The notes: a model not told the origin generated them from the letters alone. Shown: positions 34,936 through 44,014, counted from the first letter of the stretch. The stretch is DNA of 64,000 bases from Bordetella parapertussis (GCA_945861305.1 CAMATW010000005.1:16399-80398), one strand, 5' to 3'. Numbers and translations: made by a program.

Positions 34936-35377
34936 AAATTAATCTATTCATATCACTCAAGTCTTTTGACCACGCCAAGACATCTTTCTTGAGTCAACCC
35001 CCCTTTAGGGGCACTGTATGCAGTACAAACATCTGTGTCGCCATGACTGAGAGTCAAAAGGATTGAAATCCGCATGGTCCATTCCCTTGGAACGTGGCAA
35101 ATTTACGACGTTTTAACCAAGTATGCGTAAACTATTCACAAATATGTTCCGAAAATGAAACTGTAAAAGTTAGTCAAAAATAATTAAACCAAAGTGCTGG
35201 TCAGCAACCGCTTAGTGCCCTTAAGGCTAAAGAAATGTCAGTTTTAGTATCATATCTATACTTGATAGTTTGCCTATTCAGTGGAGGTTTTACTTTAACT
35301 ATTGCGCTTTAAATTATCATTTCAAATGAGTTTTTTTAATTTTCTTCTTTTAGAATCCGCTTCCCTTCGATGAAAAA
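34936..35377. other. AT-rich intergenic region upstream of the HTH/kinase/receiver cassette
   Basis: This 442-base gap between divergent genes has no credible gene. It is clearly AT-richer than its surroundings, mainly after 35100. A 7-bp inverted pair (ACTCAAG at 34956, CTTGAGT at 34988) and a CCCCTTTAGGGG element (35001-35012) are present. A possible sigma-70-like pair is TTTACT near 35290 and TAAATT near 35310. It probably contains regulatory sites, perhaps an sRNA, but I see no proof. Confidence 0.4.
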
Positions 35378-35779
35378 GTGCATGCCATGCGAAATGACCA
35401 AGATCCCCAACTAAGCACTAAATTCTTACAGGTCATTTGCCAGCTGCATGAGTGGGAAAGCAAGCATCTCGATTTGGCCACCACCCAAGCGGGGCGCTAT
35501 CTATACCTGAATATCGCCAAGCAGTTGCAAGACAACCGAAGTGGGCCGAGTGCGTTTTTAAAGGGCATTTACTACAACAAGGATTTGAGCGAACGCGCTT
35601 TGCGCTACAAAATTCGAGAGTTTGAAAACGACGGCCTGATTGAGTTTCAGGCAAACAGCAGTGACAAGCGCTCTAAGAAAATTTTGCCAACACCCGCACT
35701 TTTGAGCACGCTTGACGACCACGCCCAAGAATTCAGTCGTATGCTCAGCAACGAATTCCTGATATTTCCTAAAAAATAA
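35378..35779 (+). CDS. Winged-helix (MarR-like) putative regulator
   Basis: The 133-residue protein has no receiver or sensor domain. The segment SERALRYKIREFENDGLIEF, followed by SSDKRSKKILPT, reads like a MarR-type recognition helix and wing. It is the first of three genes in the same direction (then kinase, receiver), so it may be the output DNA-binding partner of that system. The start is GTG 35378 or ATG 35387; no strong ribosome-binding site distinguishes them. Family assignment is by motif shape only. Confidence 0.65.
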   Translation: MHAMRNDQDPQLSTKFLQVICQLHEWESKHLDLATTQAGRYLYLNIAKQLQDNRSGPSAFLKGIYYNKDLSERALRYKIREFENDGLIEFQANSSDKRSKKILPTPALLSTLDDHAQEFSRMLSNEFLIFPKK

Positions 35780-35800
35780 CCCTTCTTCCATGGCTTACCC

Positions 35801-36637
35801 ATGACATCGGCTTGGCTTGTTTCTTTTGTACTGTTAGCGGCTTTACTGGTGTTGGGCTATTTGTATCTGCAAGAAAAGCAGCTCAGCCAGTCGCAGCAAA
35901 TGGAAATTCACAAGGCTCGCTCGAGTAAGCACCATGTGAACGACTTTCTGGCGTCAATGTCACATCACCTGCGTACTCCCTTGAATGGTGTGATGGGCTA
36001 TGCCGAATACATCTACAGCAGCACCCGCGAACCGATGATTCAGTTCACCTCCAAAATCATTTTGGAAAACAGTTTACAAATGCTTCACTTGGTCAATGGC
36101 TTGCTTGACCTGAGCAAAATCCAAGAAGGCTCACTCGATTTATCCCAATCCGACTTTGACATCAACGACATGGTGGAGTCAGTTCGCGCTTTGCACCAAG
36201 CACGGGCGGATGAATTGAAAATCAGCCTGCACGTTAATTTGGCTCCCCAACTGCCCTCGCAATTGCGTGCAGACCCTTACCGGGTGCGCCAAGTACTGAA
36301 CAATTTGGTCGACAACGCTTTGAATTACAACCGCCCACAGGGCAGCGTGACCCTGTCGGTCACACCCAGCGCCAATGGTTTATGGGTGGTTTTTTCTGTA
36401 CAAGATACTGGTAGAGGCATTTCCCCTGAAATGCAAGAGACTATCTTCAAGCGCCAGCAAAAGTCTGATAACCCCTTTGTGCTGCGCCCCAATGAAGGCG
36501 CTGGCTTGGGACTGGTGCTGAGCCACCACTTGATCGAACTCATGGGCGGCACACTTAACTATTCGAGCAAAGCCGGCGAAGGTAGCGTGTTCTTTTTTAA
36601 CTTGCCCATACGCTCAGAAAGTCACAAGCCCTCATGA
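35801..36637 (+). CDS. Sensor histidine kinase with minimal sensor region
   Basis: The 278-residue kinase has one N-terminal membrane helix (SAWLVSFVLLAALLVLGYLY) and no periplasmic or PAS domain. The H-box is LASMSHHLRTPLNGVMGY with the phospho-accepting His near residue 53. The N-box is LNNLVDNALNY, G1 VQDTGRGISPE and G2 GAGLGLVLSHHL. All are intact. A sensor of this size must detect its signal in the membrane or cytoplasm. It overlaps the receiver gene by four bases (ATGA), and the two form a pair. Confidence 0.88.
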   Translation: MTSAWLVSFVLLAALLVLGYLYLQEKQLSQSQQMEIHKARSSKHHVNDFLASMSHHLRTPLNGVMGYAEYIYSSTREPMIQFTSKIILENSLQMLHLVNGLLDLSKIQEGSLDLSQSDFDINDMVESVRALHQARADELKISLHVNLAPQLPSQLRADPYRVRQVLNNLVDNALNYNRPQGSVTLSVTPSANGLWVVFSVQDTGRGISPEMQETIFKRQQKSDNPFVLRPNEGAGLGLVLSHHLIELMGGTLNYSSKAGEGSVFFFNLPIRSESHKPS

Positions 36638-36993
36638 GCGCTGCATTGAATATTGTGGTGATTGACGATAACTCCACCAACCGTCTATTGCCAGGCCTGT
36701 TTTTGCGTCCTCTGGGCCATGCGGTGAATGAATGCGTTGGTGCCGAAGAAGCACTTGAGTGGCTAATGCACAACCCTTGCGATGTGATCTTGCTCGATAT
36801 TTCCATGCCCAGCGTCAGCGGCTTGCAACTGTGCAAGCAACTGCGTGCTAATGAGCGTTATAAGCATCTCCAGATCATCGCTTACACCGCCCACGCCATG
36901 CCCGACGAGGTATTGCTGTGGGAAACCTCGGGTTTTGACAAGGTATTGCTCAAACCCATACGCAAAGACGATTTGCTCGCACTCTTCAGCTAG
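36634..36993 (+). CDS. Stand-alone receiver (CheY-like) response regulator
   Basis: The 119-residue protein is a single receiver domain: acidic pocket IDDN near residue 11, phospho-acceptor Asp in VILLDISMP, switch Thr in AYTAHA and Lys in LLKPI. There is no output domain. Its start overlaps the kinase stop by four bases. It probably relays phosphate to another protein or binds a partner; the nearby HTH protein is a candidate. Its end runs into the repeat at 37.0 kb. Confidence 0.88.
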   Translation: MSAALNIVVIDDNSTNRLLPGLFLRPLGHAVNECVGAEEALEWLMHNPCDVILLDISMPSVSGLQLCKQLRANERYKHLQIIAYTAHAMPDEVLLWETSGFDKVLLKPIRKDDLLALFS

Positions 36994-37004
36994 TGTCCTG
37001 ATCC

Positions 37005-37118
37005 GTCACTGCGAGCGTAGCGAAGCAATCCCCCGTCATCAGCCACGCGTCGCAGGCTCGACGAGCCTGCGACGCTCGACTTTTAACAGATTGCTTCGAC
37101 CTTCGGTCTCGCAATGAC
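37005..37118. repeat. Dispersed palindromic repeat, copy C
   Basis: Outer arms GTCACTGCGAG/GCGAAGCAATC (37005-37030) and GATTGCTTCG/CTCGCAATGAC (37089-37118) are near-perfect reverse complements. The centre 37047-37075 is a perfect palindrome: 14-base arms around one A, with left arm GCGTCGCAGGCTCG. It lies between the converging receiver and acs genes. It shares outer motifs with copies A and B but has a shortened core. Confidence 0.85.
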
Positions 37119-37142
37119 GAAGTTGACGCAATGACGAGGTAG

Positions 37143-39113
37143 TCAGTGCGTATCAGCCAGCTGCTCCAAAATGGCGGGGTTCTCCAAGGTGCTGGTGTCT
37201 TGGGTGATGGCTTCGCCTTTGGCTAGCGAGCGCAGCAAGCGGCGCATGATCTTGCCGGAGCGGGTTTTAGGCAGGTTGTCACCAAAACGTATGTCTTTGG
37301 GTTTGGCGATGGGGCCAATTTCTTTGGCCACATGGTCTCGCAAGATTTTGGCAATCTGCTTGGCTTCTTCCCCCGTGGGACGTGAACGCTTCAAGACCAC
37401 AAAGGCGCAAATCGCTTCACCCGTGGTGTCGTCGGGTCGACCCACCACCGCGGCCTCGGCGACCAGTTCGGTGCAACTCACCAGCGCGGACTCAATCTCC
37501 ATGGTGCCCATGCGGTGGCCCGACACGTTCAGCACATCGTCAATGCGCCCTGTGATGGTGAAGTAGCCGGTTTTGGCGTCGCGAATGGCGCCGTCACCTG
37601 CCAAGTAGTACTTACCTTGGAAATCATCGGGGTAATAGCTTTTCTTGAAGCGCTCGGGGTCGCCCCAAATGGTGCGGATCATCGAGGGCCACGGTTTTTT
37701 CACCACCAAAATGCCGGCCTGCCCGTTGGGCACATCTTTGCCGCTTTCGTCCACGATGGCGGCTTGGATGCCAGGGAAGGGCAAGGTGCAAGAGCCGGGC
37801 ACCATGGGTGTGGCGCCTGGCAGCGGAGTGATCATGTGGCCGCCGGTTTCTGTCTGCCAGAAGGTGTCAACGATGGGGCAACGTGCGCCGCCCACATGCT
37901 TGTAGTACCACTCCCAAGCCGCAGGGTTGATGGGCTCACCGACCGAGCCCAGCAAGCGCAGGCTGCTTAAGTCGTAGCGGTCGGGGTGAACGGCTGCTGT
38001 GCCTTCAGCTGCCTTGATGAGCGATCGAATGGCGGTAGGTGCGGTGTAAAAAATGCTGACCTTGTGGTCTTGAATGATCTTCCAAAAACGCCCGGCATTG
38101 GGGAAGGTGGGCACACCTTCAAACACGATTTGTGTACCGCCCAAGGCCAAGGGGCCGTAGCTGATGTAGGTATGACCGGTCACCCAGCCGATGTCGGCGG
38201 TACACCAAAACACATCGTGGGGCTTCAAGTCAAAGGTCCACTCGGTGGTGAGTGCAGCGTGCATCAGGTAGCCGCCGGTGCTGTGCTGAACACCTTTGGG
38301 CTTGCCGGTGGAACCCGAGGTGTAGAGCAAAAACAGCGGGTGTTCGGCCTCGACCCACTCGGGCTCGCAGGTGGTGGCGGCTTTTTCAGCGACATCGGCC
38401 ATCCACAGGTCACGACCGGTTTGCATGGCCACATCCGCACCAGTGCGTTTGACCACCAACACATGTTGAATACTGTCACAGCCGCCCAAAGTAAGGGCTT
38501 CATCAATAATGGCTTTCAAGGGCAGTTGCTTGCCGCCACGCACCTGTTGGTCAGCGGTGATGACCATCTTGGCGCCGGTGTCTTCGATGCGGTCACGCAA
38601 GCTTTGCGCGGAGAAGCCACCGAACACCACCGAGTGGGTGGCACCGATGCGGGCACAGGCTTGCATGGCGGCCACACCCTCGATGGACATAGAAATATAA
38701 ATGATGACGCGGTCGCCTTTGTGGATGCCCAATTGTTTCATCGCGTTGGCGATTTGGCAGGTACGCGATAGCAGTTGCGCGTAACTGGTGCGGGTGACTT
38801 CGCCCCCGTCGGCTTCAAAAATGATGGCTGTTTTGTCGCCCAAACCCTTGTCCACATGGCGGTCTAGGCAGTTGTAAGAGGCGTTCAAGGTGCCGTCTTC
38901 AAACCACTTGAAAAACGGCGCATTGCTGTCGTTCAAAGTTTGGGTAAAAGGTTTGTTCCAGCTGAGCAAACGTTTGGCTTGGGCTGCCCAGAAACCGGTG
39001 TAATCGTCCTCGGCGTGTTTGCACAAGGCGTGGTAAGCGTCCATGCCCGCCACGGTGGCCTGCTCCACAAACGATGCAGGGGGATGGTGAATGATGTGGT
39101 CGAATTGGCTCAT
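37143..39113 (-). CDS. acs: Acetyl-CoA synthetase
   Basis: The 656-residue protein has the P-loop [16 protein letters not shown] near residue 265, WWQTETGG-type motif as [13 protein letters not shown] near 420, and the C-terminal acetylation-site motif [14 protein letters not shown] near 620. It activates acetate to acetyl-CoA through acetyl-AMP in the cytoplasm. AGGAG lies just before the ATG at 39113. Length equals that of AcsA. The lysine in the RSGK motif is the usual target of protein acetylation control. Confidence 0.97.
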   Translation of the reverse strand: MSQFDHIIHHPPASFVEQATVAGMDAYHALCKHAEDDYTGFWAAQAKRLLSWNKPFTQTLNDSNAPFFKWFEDGTLNASYNCLDRHVDKGLGDKTAIIFEADGGEVTRTSYAQLLSRTCQIANAMKQLGIHKGDRVIIYISMSIEGVAAMQACARIGATHSVVFGGFSAQSLRDRIEDTGAKMVITADQQVRGGKQLPLKAIIDEALTLGGCDSIQHVLVVKRTGADVAMQTGRDLWMADVAEKAATTCEPEWVEAEHPLFLLYTSGSTGKPKGVQHSTGGYLMHAALTTEWTFDLKPHDVFWCTADIGWVTGHTYISYGPLALGGTQIVFEGVPTFPNAGRFWKIIQDHKVSIFYTAPTAIRSLIKAAEGTAAVHPDRYDLSSLRLLGSVGEPINPAAWEWYYKHVGGARCPIVDTFWQTETGGHMITPLPGATPMVPGSCTLPFPGIQAAIVDESGKDVPNGQAGILVVKKPWPSMIRTIWGDPERFKKSYYPDDFQGKYYLAGDGAIRDAKTGYFTITGRIDDVLNVSGHRMGTMEIESALVSCTELVAEAAVVGRPDDTTGEAICAFVVLKRSRPTGEEAKQIAKILRDHVAKEIGPIAKPKDIRFGDNLPKTRSGKIMRRLLRSLAKGEAITQDTSTLENPAILEQLADTH

Positions 39114-39296
39114 GCTTGTCTCCTGAAATGGGGCGGCCGCTAAACGGCTCTTGACTGATTTTGCCGTGACTTTCGCGGCAAGCTCTTACAAGGCACTGAC
39201 TGGCATGAAGCTTACGTGTCGGGTTTTAAGCCTGACGCCATCATTGCCTAGAATCAATGCAATGGGCAATTTGCCCCTCAAGCACCAGGAACCACG

Positions 39297-39908
39297 ATGC
39301 TAGCCTCACACCCCAAACAGCCCAGCAAACTGTCGCGCTTCATTTTTGCCAGCCGTTGGTTGCAACTGCCGCTGTATATAGGCTTGATTGCTGCCCAAGG
39401 CGTCTATGTGTACCACTTTTGGGTGGAGTTGGTGCATTTGCTTGAAGCTGTATTTGGCAGTCAAACCGCTTTGCAAGCGCTGGTGAGCAGCATTGGCTAC
39501 AAAACCGACGGCGTGCCCACCAAACTGACCGAGGCCATCATCATGCTGGTGATTTTGGGACTGATTGATGTGGTGATGATCTCCAACCTCCTCATCATGG
39601 TCATTGTGGGGGGCTATGAAACCTTTGTTTCGCGCATGTACCTAGAGCAACACCCCGACCAACCTGAGTGGCTCAGCCACGTCAACGCTTCGGTGCTGAA
39701 GGTGAAATTGGCCATGGCCATCATCGGTATCTCTTCCATTCATTTGCTCAAAACTTTCATCAACGCCGCCAACTACGATGAAAAAGTGCTGATTTGGCAA
39801 ACCATTATTCATATCGCTTTTTTGTTCAGCGCGATAGCCATTGCGTATACCGACAAACTCTTGAACCAAACCCGCGTCATCGGCCACGAAGCCGATGTCC
39901 ACCACTAG
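39297..39908 (+). CDS. YqhA/TIGR00645-family inner membrane protein
   Basis: The 203-residue protein has four hydrophobic segments, including [20 protein letters not shown] and [20 protein letters not shown], then [20 protein letters not shown]. This matches the UPF0114/YqhA family of unknown function. AGGA lies upstream of the ATG. Fumarase begins 17 bases after its stop, so the two may be cotranscribed. Confidence 0.9.
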   Translation: MLASHPKQPSKLSRFIFASRWLQLPLYIGLIAAQGVYVYHFWVELVHLLEAVFGSQTALQALVSSIGYKTDGVPTKLTEAIIMLVILGLIDVVMISNLLIMVIVGGYETFVSRMYLEQHPDQPEWLSHVNASVLKVKLAMAIIGISSIHLLKTFINAANYDEKVLIWQTIIHIAFLFSAIAIAYTDKLLNQTRVIGHEADVHH

Positions 39909-39925
39909 CAGATCACTGACCCACC

Positions 39926-41476
39926 ATGACCACCATCACCCAAAGCAACCTGATCGAGTCCGTTGCCGCTGCCCTGCAATACATCAGCTATTACCACCCT
40001 GCTGATTACATCGCTCACTTGGCCCGCGCTTATGAGCGCGAACAAAGCGCAGCCGCCAAAGACGCAATAGCGCAAATCCTCACCAACAGCAAAATGAGCG
40101 CCACGGGACACCGCCCCATCTGCCAAGACACGGGCATCGTGAATGTGTTTTTGAAAGTGGGCATGGGGGTACGCTTTGAAGGCTTTGCCGGTGGTTTAGA
40201 CGACGCCATCAACGAAGGCGTACGCCGTGCCTACAACCACGCAGACAACCGCTTGCGAGCGAGCATCGTGGATGACCCGCAATTTGCCCGAAAGAACACT
40301 GGCGACAACACGCCGGCTGTCATCTTCACCGAACTCGTACCAGGCAACACCTTGGAGGTGACGGTCGCGGCCAAGGGCGGCGGCAGCGAAAACAAAAGCA
40401 AGATGGTCATGCTCAACCCCAGCGACAGCTTGGTGGACTGGGTGCTCAAAACCGTGCCCACCATGGGCGCGGGTTGGTGCCCACCTGGCATGTTGGGCAT
40501 AGGCATAGGCGGCACCGCTGAAAAAGCCGTACTCATGGCCAAAGAAAGTTTGATGGACAACTTGGACATGCACGAGCTGCAAGCCAAGTCTGCCAAGGGC
40601 GAGAAGCTCTCGCAAACCGAAGAGCTGCGCTTAGAACTGATGGACAAAGTGAACGCGCTTGGCATTGGCGCCCAAGGATTGGGTGGCCTGACCACGGTGT
40701 TGGACGTGAAGATCAAGATGTACCCCACCCATGCCGCCAGCAAACCCGTGGCCATGATCCCCAACTGCGCCGCCACCCGCCACGCGCACTTTGTGATGGA
40801 TGGCTCGGGGCCGGTGTACCTGGACCCACCCTCGCTAGACCTGTGGCCCAAAGTGAACTGGATGCCCGACACCCAAAAAAGCCAACGTGTGGATTTGAAT
40901 ACCCTGACCAAAGCACAAGTGGCGGCTTGGAAGCCTGGCCAAACCTTGCTGCTCAACGGCAAGATGCTCACTGGACGTGACGCCGCACACAAGCGCATTC
41001 AAGACATGCTGGCCAAAAGGGAGAAACTGCCCGTGGACTTCACCAACCGCGTCATCTATTACGTGGGTCCTGTCGACCCCGTGGGCGACGAAGCGGTAGG
41101 TCCCGCAGGCCCCACCACCGCCACCCGCATGGACAAGTTCACCGAAATGATGCTTGCGCAAACCGGCTTGATCGCCATGGTCGGTAAGGCCGAGCGTGGC
41201 CCCACCGCCATTGAAGCGATTCGCAAACACCAAAGTGCTTACCTCATGGCGGTAGGTGGCGCAGCCTACTTGGTGAGCAAGGCCATCAAACATGCCAAGG
41301 TGGTGGGGTTTGCCGACTTAGGCATGGAAGCGATTTACGAGTTTGATGTGGTTGACATGCCCGTCACCGTGGCGGTGGATGCGGGGGGAACTAGCGCCCA
41401 CATCACTGGCCCCGCTGAATGGTCCAAGCGCATTGCCAGTGGCGAGTTCAAGGGCATCGCGGTGAAGAGCCAATGA
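39926..41476 (+). CDS. fumA: Fumarate hydratase, class I (Fe-S)
   Basis: The 516-residue protein fuses alpha and beta segments of class I fumarases. PICQDTGIVNVFLKVGMG near 73, GAGWCPPGMLGIGIGGTAEK near 180 and PNCAATRHAHF near 285 hold the cysteines expected for the oxygen-sensitive [4Fe-4S] cluster. The C-terminal part has GPTTATRMDKFTEMML. It hydrates fumarate to malate in the citric acid cycle. Its stop overlaps the murI start by four bases (ATGA). Confidence 0.95.
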   Translation: MTTITQSNLIESVAAALQYISYYHPADYIAHLARAYEREQSAAAKDAIAQILTNSKMSATGHRPICQDTGIVNVFLKVGMGVRFEGFAGGLDDAINEGVRRAYNHADNRLRASIVDDPQFARKNTGDNTPAVIFTELVPGNTLEVTVAAKGGGSENKSKMVMLNPSDSLVDWVLKTVPTMGAGWCPPGMLGIGIGGTAEKAVLMAKESLMDNLDMHELQAKSAKGEKLSQTEELRLELMDKVNALGIGAQGLGGLTTVLDVKIKMYPTHAASKPVAMIPNCAATRHAHFVMDGSGPVYLDPPSLDLWPKVNWMPDTQKSQRVDLNTLTKAQVAAWKPGQTLLLNGKMLTGRDAAHKRIQDMLAKREKLPVDFTNRVIYYVGPVDPVGDEAVGPAGPTTATRMDKFTEMMLAQTGLIAMVGKAERGPTAIEAIRKHQSAYLMAVGGAAYLVSKAIKHAKVVGFADLGMEAIYEFDVVDMPVTVAVDAGGTSAHITGPAEWSKRIASGEFKGIAVKSQ

Positions 41477-42258
41477 ACGCGCCTATCGGGGTGTTTGACA
41501 GCGGCGTGGGCGGCTTGAGTATTTTGCAGGCCTTGCAACGGTATATGCCCGCCGAAGATTTTGTGTACATGGCCGACAGCGCACATGCGCCGTATGGCGA
41601 GCGAGATGCCGCTTTTGTGCTTGCACGTGCAAGGGCGATCTGGCACACGCTGCGCGATGAACACCATGTGAAGGCCTTGGTGGTGGCTTGCAACACCGCG
41701 ACTGCGCTGTCCATTCAACACCTGCGTGATGAACATCCCGAAGTGGCTTTCTTTGGCGTCGAGCCTGCGGTCAAACCTGCAGCTGCCCACAGCCTGACAC
41801 ACCGCGTGGGCGTGATGGCCACAGCTGCCACCTTGGGCAGCGATAAATTTATCCATCTACTTCAAAGCCTAGAGGGACAGGCCGAGTTTGTGCTGCAGCC
41901 TTGCGAGGGACTGGCAGACGCCATCGAGGAGCAATGGTTGGATGGCAACGAGGCACCAGTGAAGGCTTTGTGTGAAAAATATGTGATTTCCATGGGAGCC
42001 TTTGGCCACCAAGCGGGACAGATAGACACCTTGGTGCTGGGATGTACCCACTACCCCTTTGCCCTATCCTTACTAAGCCCATTGGTGGGCGAGAAAGTGA
42101 CGATCTTGGAGACCGGTGAACCTGTGGCGAGGCACACTCAGCAGGTGCTGGCTGAGCGAGGTTTGCTGGTGGATGTGGGGCGTATTGGCCGCGTGACCTT
42201 GATTGCGACGGGATACTCGCAGAGCTTGCACCGCGCTGCTTTTACCCTGGGTATTTAA
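41473..42258 (+). CDS. murI: Glutamate racemase
   Basis: The 261-residue protein has the typical opening APIGVFDSGVGGLSILQALQ, the first catalytic Cys in VACNTATALS and the second in LGCTHYPFALSLL, with MADSAHAPYGER between. It makes D-glutamate for peptidoglycan. I chose ATG 41473 because it overlaps the fumarase stop by four bases and reproduces the family N-terminus. A palindrome follows the stop codon. Confidence 0.96.
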   Translation: MNAPIGVFDSGVGGLSILQALQRYMPAEDFVYMADSAHAPYGERDAAFVLARARAIWHTLRDEHHVKALVVACNTATALSIQHLRDEHPEVAFFGVEPAVKPAAAHSLTHRVGVMATAATLGSDKFIHLLQSLEGQAEFVLQPCEGLADAIEEQWLDGNEAPVKALCEKYVISMGAFGHQAGQIDTLVLGCTHYPFALSLLSPLVGEKVTILETGEPVARHTQQVLAERGLLVDVGRIGRVTLIATGYSQSLHRAAFTLGI

Positions 42259-42262
42259 TTGG

Positions 42263-42287
42263 TTAATTAGGGTCAGATCCCAATTAA
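42263..42287. repeat. Palindrome between murI and a converging gene
   Basis: TTAATT-A-GGG and CCC-AATTAA pair around TCAGAT with one bulged base. It fills the 30-base space between two converging genes. GGGTCAGA-type palindromes flanked by AATT recur in many bacterial genomes as REP-like elements (recollection, not checked). It may act as a two-way transcription stop. Confidence 0.5.
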
Positions 42288-42288
42288 T

Positions 42289-42912
42289 TCAATGAAGATG
42301 TCGCGGCCGCCGCCCACCATGCCCACTGCCGCCCCCACCCTGCCCCTTGGGTGGCTTGCTGATTTCTAGCGAACTGACCAGCGATTCAAAGCGCTTGCTG
42401 AACAGCTTGTCGACTTCAGTGACCACATCGCTAAGCTCTGAAGATTCGAAGTGGCGTTCCATCAAGTTGACCAAATCTTGCACCAATAAATCACGCTGCA
42501 CCTGCATGATGGCCGCAGGCGTGGGGCCCACAAAAAGCATCACAAAATCGTCGCGTGAATCGCGGCCTTGTTGCTCGTCTTCTTCATCGAACTCGGCATC
42601 GTAAAACGTGACTTCCAACGCAGCGCCCGCAGAGGTGAGGTCATTCAAAGCCATACACATCTCGTCAAAGGCTTGACGGAAATCGTCCTCGCCCTTGACG
42701 GTCCAGCATATTTGAAGAATATGGTCGTTGGCGTCAAAGCGGATGCCGGGTTCTTCTTCGTAAAAGCTGTCAGCACCTTCGCTCAGCGAGCGAGCACCCG
42801 CATAAACCCAAACAGAGCGCAAGGCATCTTGAATTTGCTCGAAAGTAACCTCTTCGCGCAGCGGTACGGCGCCGTGAACGTGGATCTCGAAAGTGGTAGT
42901 GAACTTAGACAT
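42289..42912 (-). CDS. Conserved hypothetical protein (DUF6806-like)
   Basis: The 207-residue soluble protein begins SKFTTTFEIHVHGAVPLREE and carries a very acidic middle (YDAEFDEEDEQQGRDSRDD), ending in a Gly/His/Arg-rich tail. It matches my recollection of a protein conserved in Comamonadaceae without assigned function. No catalytic motif or membrane segment is visible. A tRNA gene follows upstream on the same strand. Confidence 0.65.
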   Translation of the reverse strand: MSKFTTTFEIHVHGAVPLREEVTFEQIQDALRSVWVYAGARSLSEGADSFYEEEPGIRFDANDHILQICWTVKGEDDFRQAFDEMCMALNDLTSAGAALEVTFYDAEFDEEDEQQGRDSRDDFVMLFVGPTPAAIMQVQRDLLVQDLVNLMERHFESSELSDVVTEVDKLFSKRFESLVSSLEISKPPKGQGGGGSGHGGRRPRHLH

Positions 42913-42955
42913 GAAAGCATGATAGCAGTGGCATTGGCGTACTGTAAAAGCCCTG

Positions 42956-43049
42956 TGGTGCCCGGGACCGGAATCGAACCGGTACGCCCCTTATGCAGGA
43001 AAGCGGCGGATTTTAAGTCCGCTGTGTCTACCAATTTCACCACCCGGGC
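42956..43049 (-). tRNA. tRNA-Leu (anticodon UAA)
   Basis: Read on the reverse strand, the gene starts GCCCGGGTGGTGAAATTGGT and ends CCCGGGC-A-CCA with encoded CCA. Acceptor stem GCCCGGG/CCCGGGC, anticodon stem GCGGA/TCCGC with loop CTTAAAA (anticodon TAA) and T-arm ACCGG-TTCGATT-CCGGT are complete. The variable region is 22 bases (about 43.0 kb), long even for a class II tRNA; it can form a six-pair stem with three G-U pairs. It reads UUA codons. Confidence 0.97.
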
Positions 43050-43084
43050 GGTGCGCAGATGCCCTATTGTGGCAAATTTTGAAA

Positions 43085-44014
43085 TCAGTTTTGAAGTGCC
43101 TGCTCTTTGAGCACAATGCGTTGGCCAACATCTTTAGGAATCATCACTTTAGAGCCTTGGAAATACACCTGAACAGCGGTCATTTGGTTTGAACCTATAA
43201 CCCAAGGCGAAGCACCATGGATGCTTCGGCCCTCCCCCGCTTTCAAGTTCACCACGGTTCGCACCCGATTGCCATCATCCACACACACTTGAACGTCCTT
43301 TGTGGGAAGCAAATAGACATAGGTACCCAGTTTGTTCACAGATACGGGCCGCGCAGGCGTGGGCTCTACGGTTAACGACTTACAGTCGCCAGCCACCTCC
43401 GCAACAGCCGGAACCCCAACGGGGGGTGTAATCACTGTAGAGATGTTTTCAGTGACCGTGCTGGCGGTCTCTACAGGCTTGGTAGGTACAGGGGCTTGAG
43501 GTGTAGGCTCTTCTTCCTTGGCCAGTTCAGTTTCAACCACTGGCTTGGCGGTGAATGGTTCTATCCATTCCGTGAAAATTTGGGGCGTTGGGCTCTGGTT
43601 GGCTTGCCAATTCAGCAGTATAAAGACCACCACCAAGGTAGCGCCTACCACCAACAAAGCTTTGTAAGGACTGGACGGGCGGCGCACCAGCGAGGTGTCG
43701 ATGGTGCTTTTGAGGTTTGTTTCAGACAGCCTGATGATGTCGTCGATGACATTCACCGACTTGGGCGCTTGTTCTAGCGCTGCTTTGGCAGCAGCATCTT
43801 CTGCACTGGGCTGGTTCTGCAACAGCCGTAATACGCGACGCATGCTTTGCGCCTTGATTTGAGGGGAGTAAAAATTTGAGTCCCCTCCCGCTTCCAGTTG
43901 ACGAACCTGACCCAGCGACAAATTGGCCATGGCAGCCAACTGCGCCACATCCAAACCAGCGGCTTCGCGCAAGCTTTTCAGGATTTCAGCGTCATTTTCT
44001 GAGGGTTGGTCCAT
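43085..44014 (-). CDS. RodZ-like protein with HTH, membrane helix and DUF4115-type domain
   Basis: The 309-residue protein has an N-terminal Xre-type helix-turn-helix (LKSLREAAGLDVAQLAAMAN), a membrane helix near residue 120 (ALLVVGATLVVVFILLNW) and a Pro/Thr/Glu-rich linker. The C-terminal beta domain (VQVCVDDGNRVRTVVNLKAG) resembles the periplasmic domain of RodZ, which links MreB to the cell wall. The true rodZ is expected beside ispG, so this may be a paralogue. Neighbours (tRNA, hydrolase) give no further clue. Confidence 0.7.
   Translation of the reverse strand: MDQPSENDAEILKSLREAAGLDVAQLAAMANLSLGQVRQLEAGGDSNFYSPQIKAQSMRRVLRLLQNQPSAEDAAAKAALEQAPKSVNVIDDIIRLSETNLKSTIDTSLVRRPSSPYKALLVVGATLVVVFILLNWQANQSPTPQIFTEWIEPFTAKPVVETELAKEEEPTPQAPVPTKPVETASTVTENISTVITPPVGVPAVAEVAGDCKSLTVEPTPARPVSVNKLGTYVYLLPTKDVQVCVDDGNRVRTVVNLKAGEGRSIHGASPWVIGSNQMTAVQVYFQGSKVMIPKDVGQRIVLKEQALQN

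Noticed and set aside
37986..38771. 261-codon plus-strand frame inside acs
   Set aside because: Antisense shadow of acs, with a Gly/His-rich composition typical of reversed GC-rich genes.
42956..43049. Integration hot-spot at the tRNA gene
   Set aside because: No integrase and no duplicate of the tRNA 3' end nearby; flanking genes look chromosomal.
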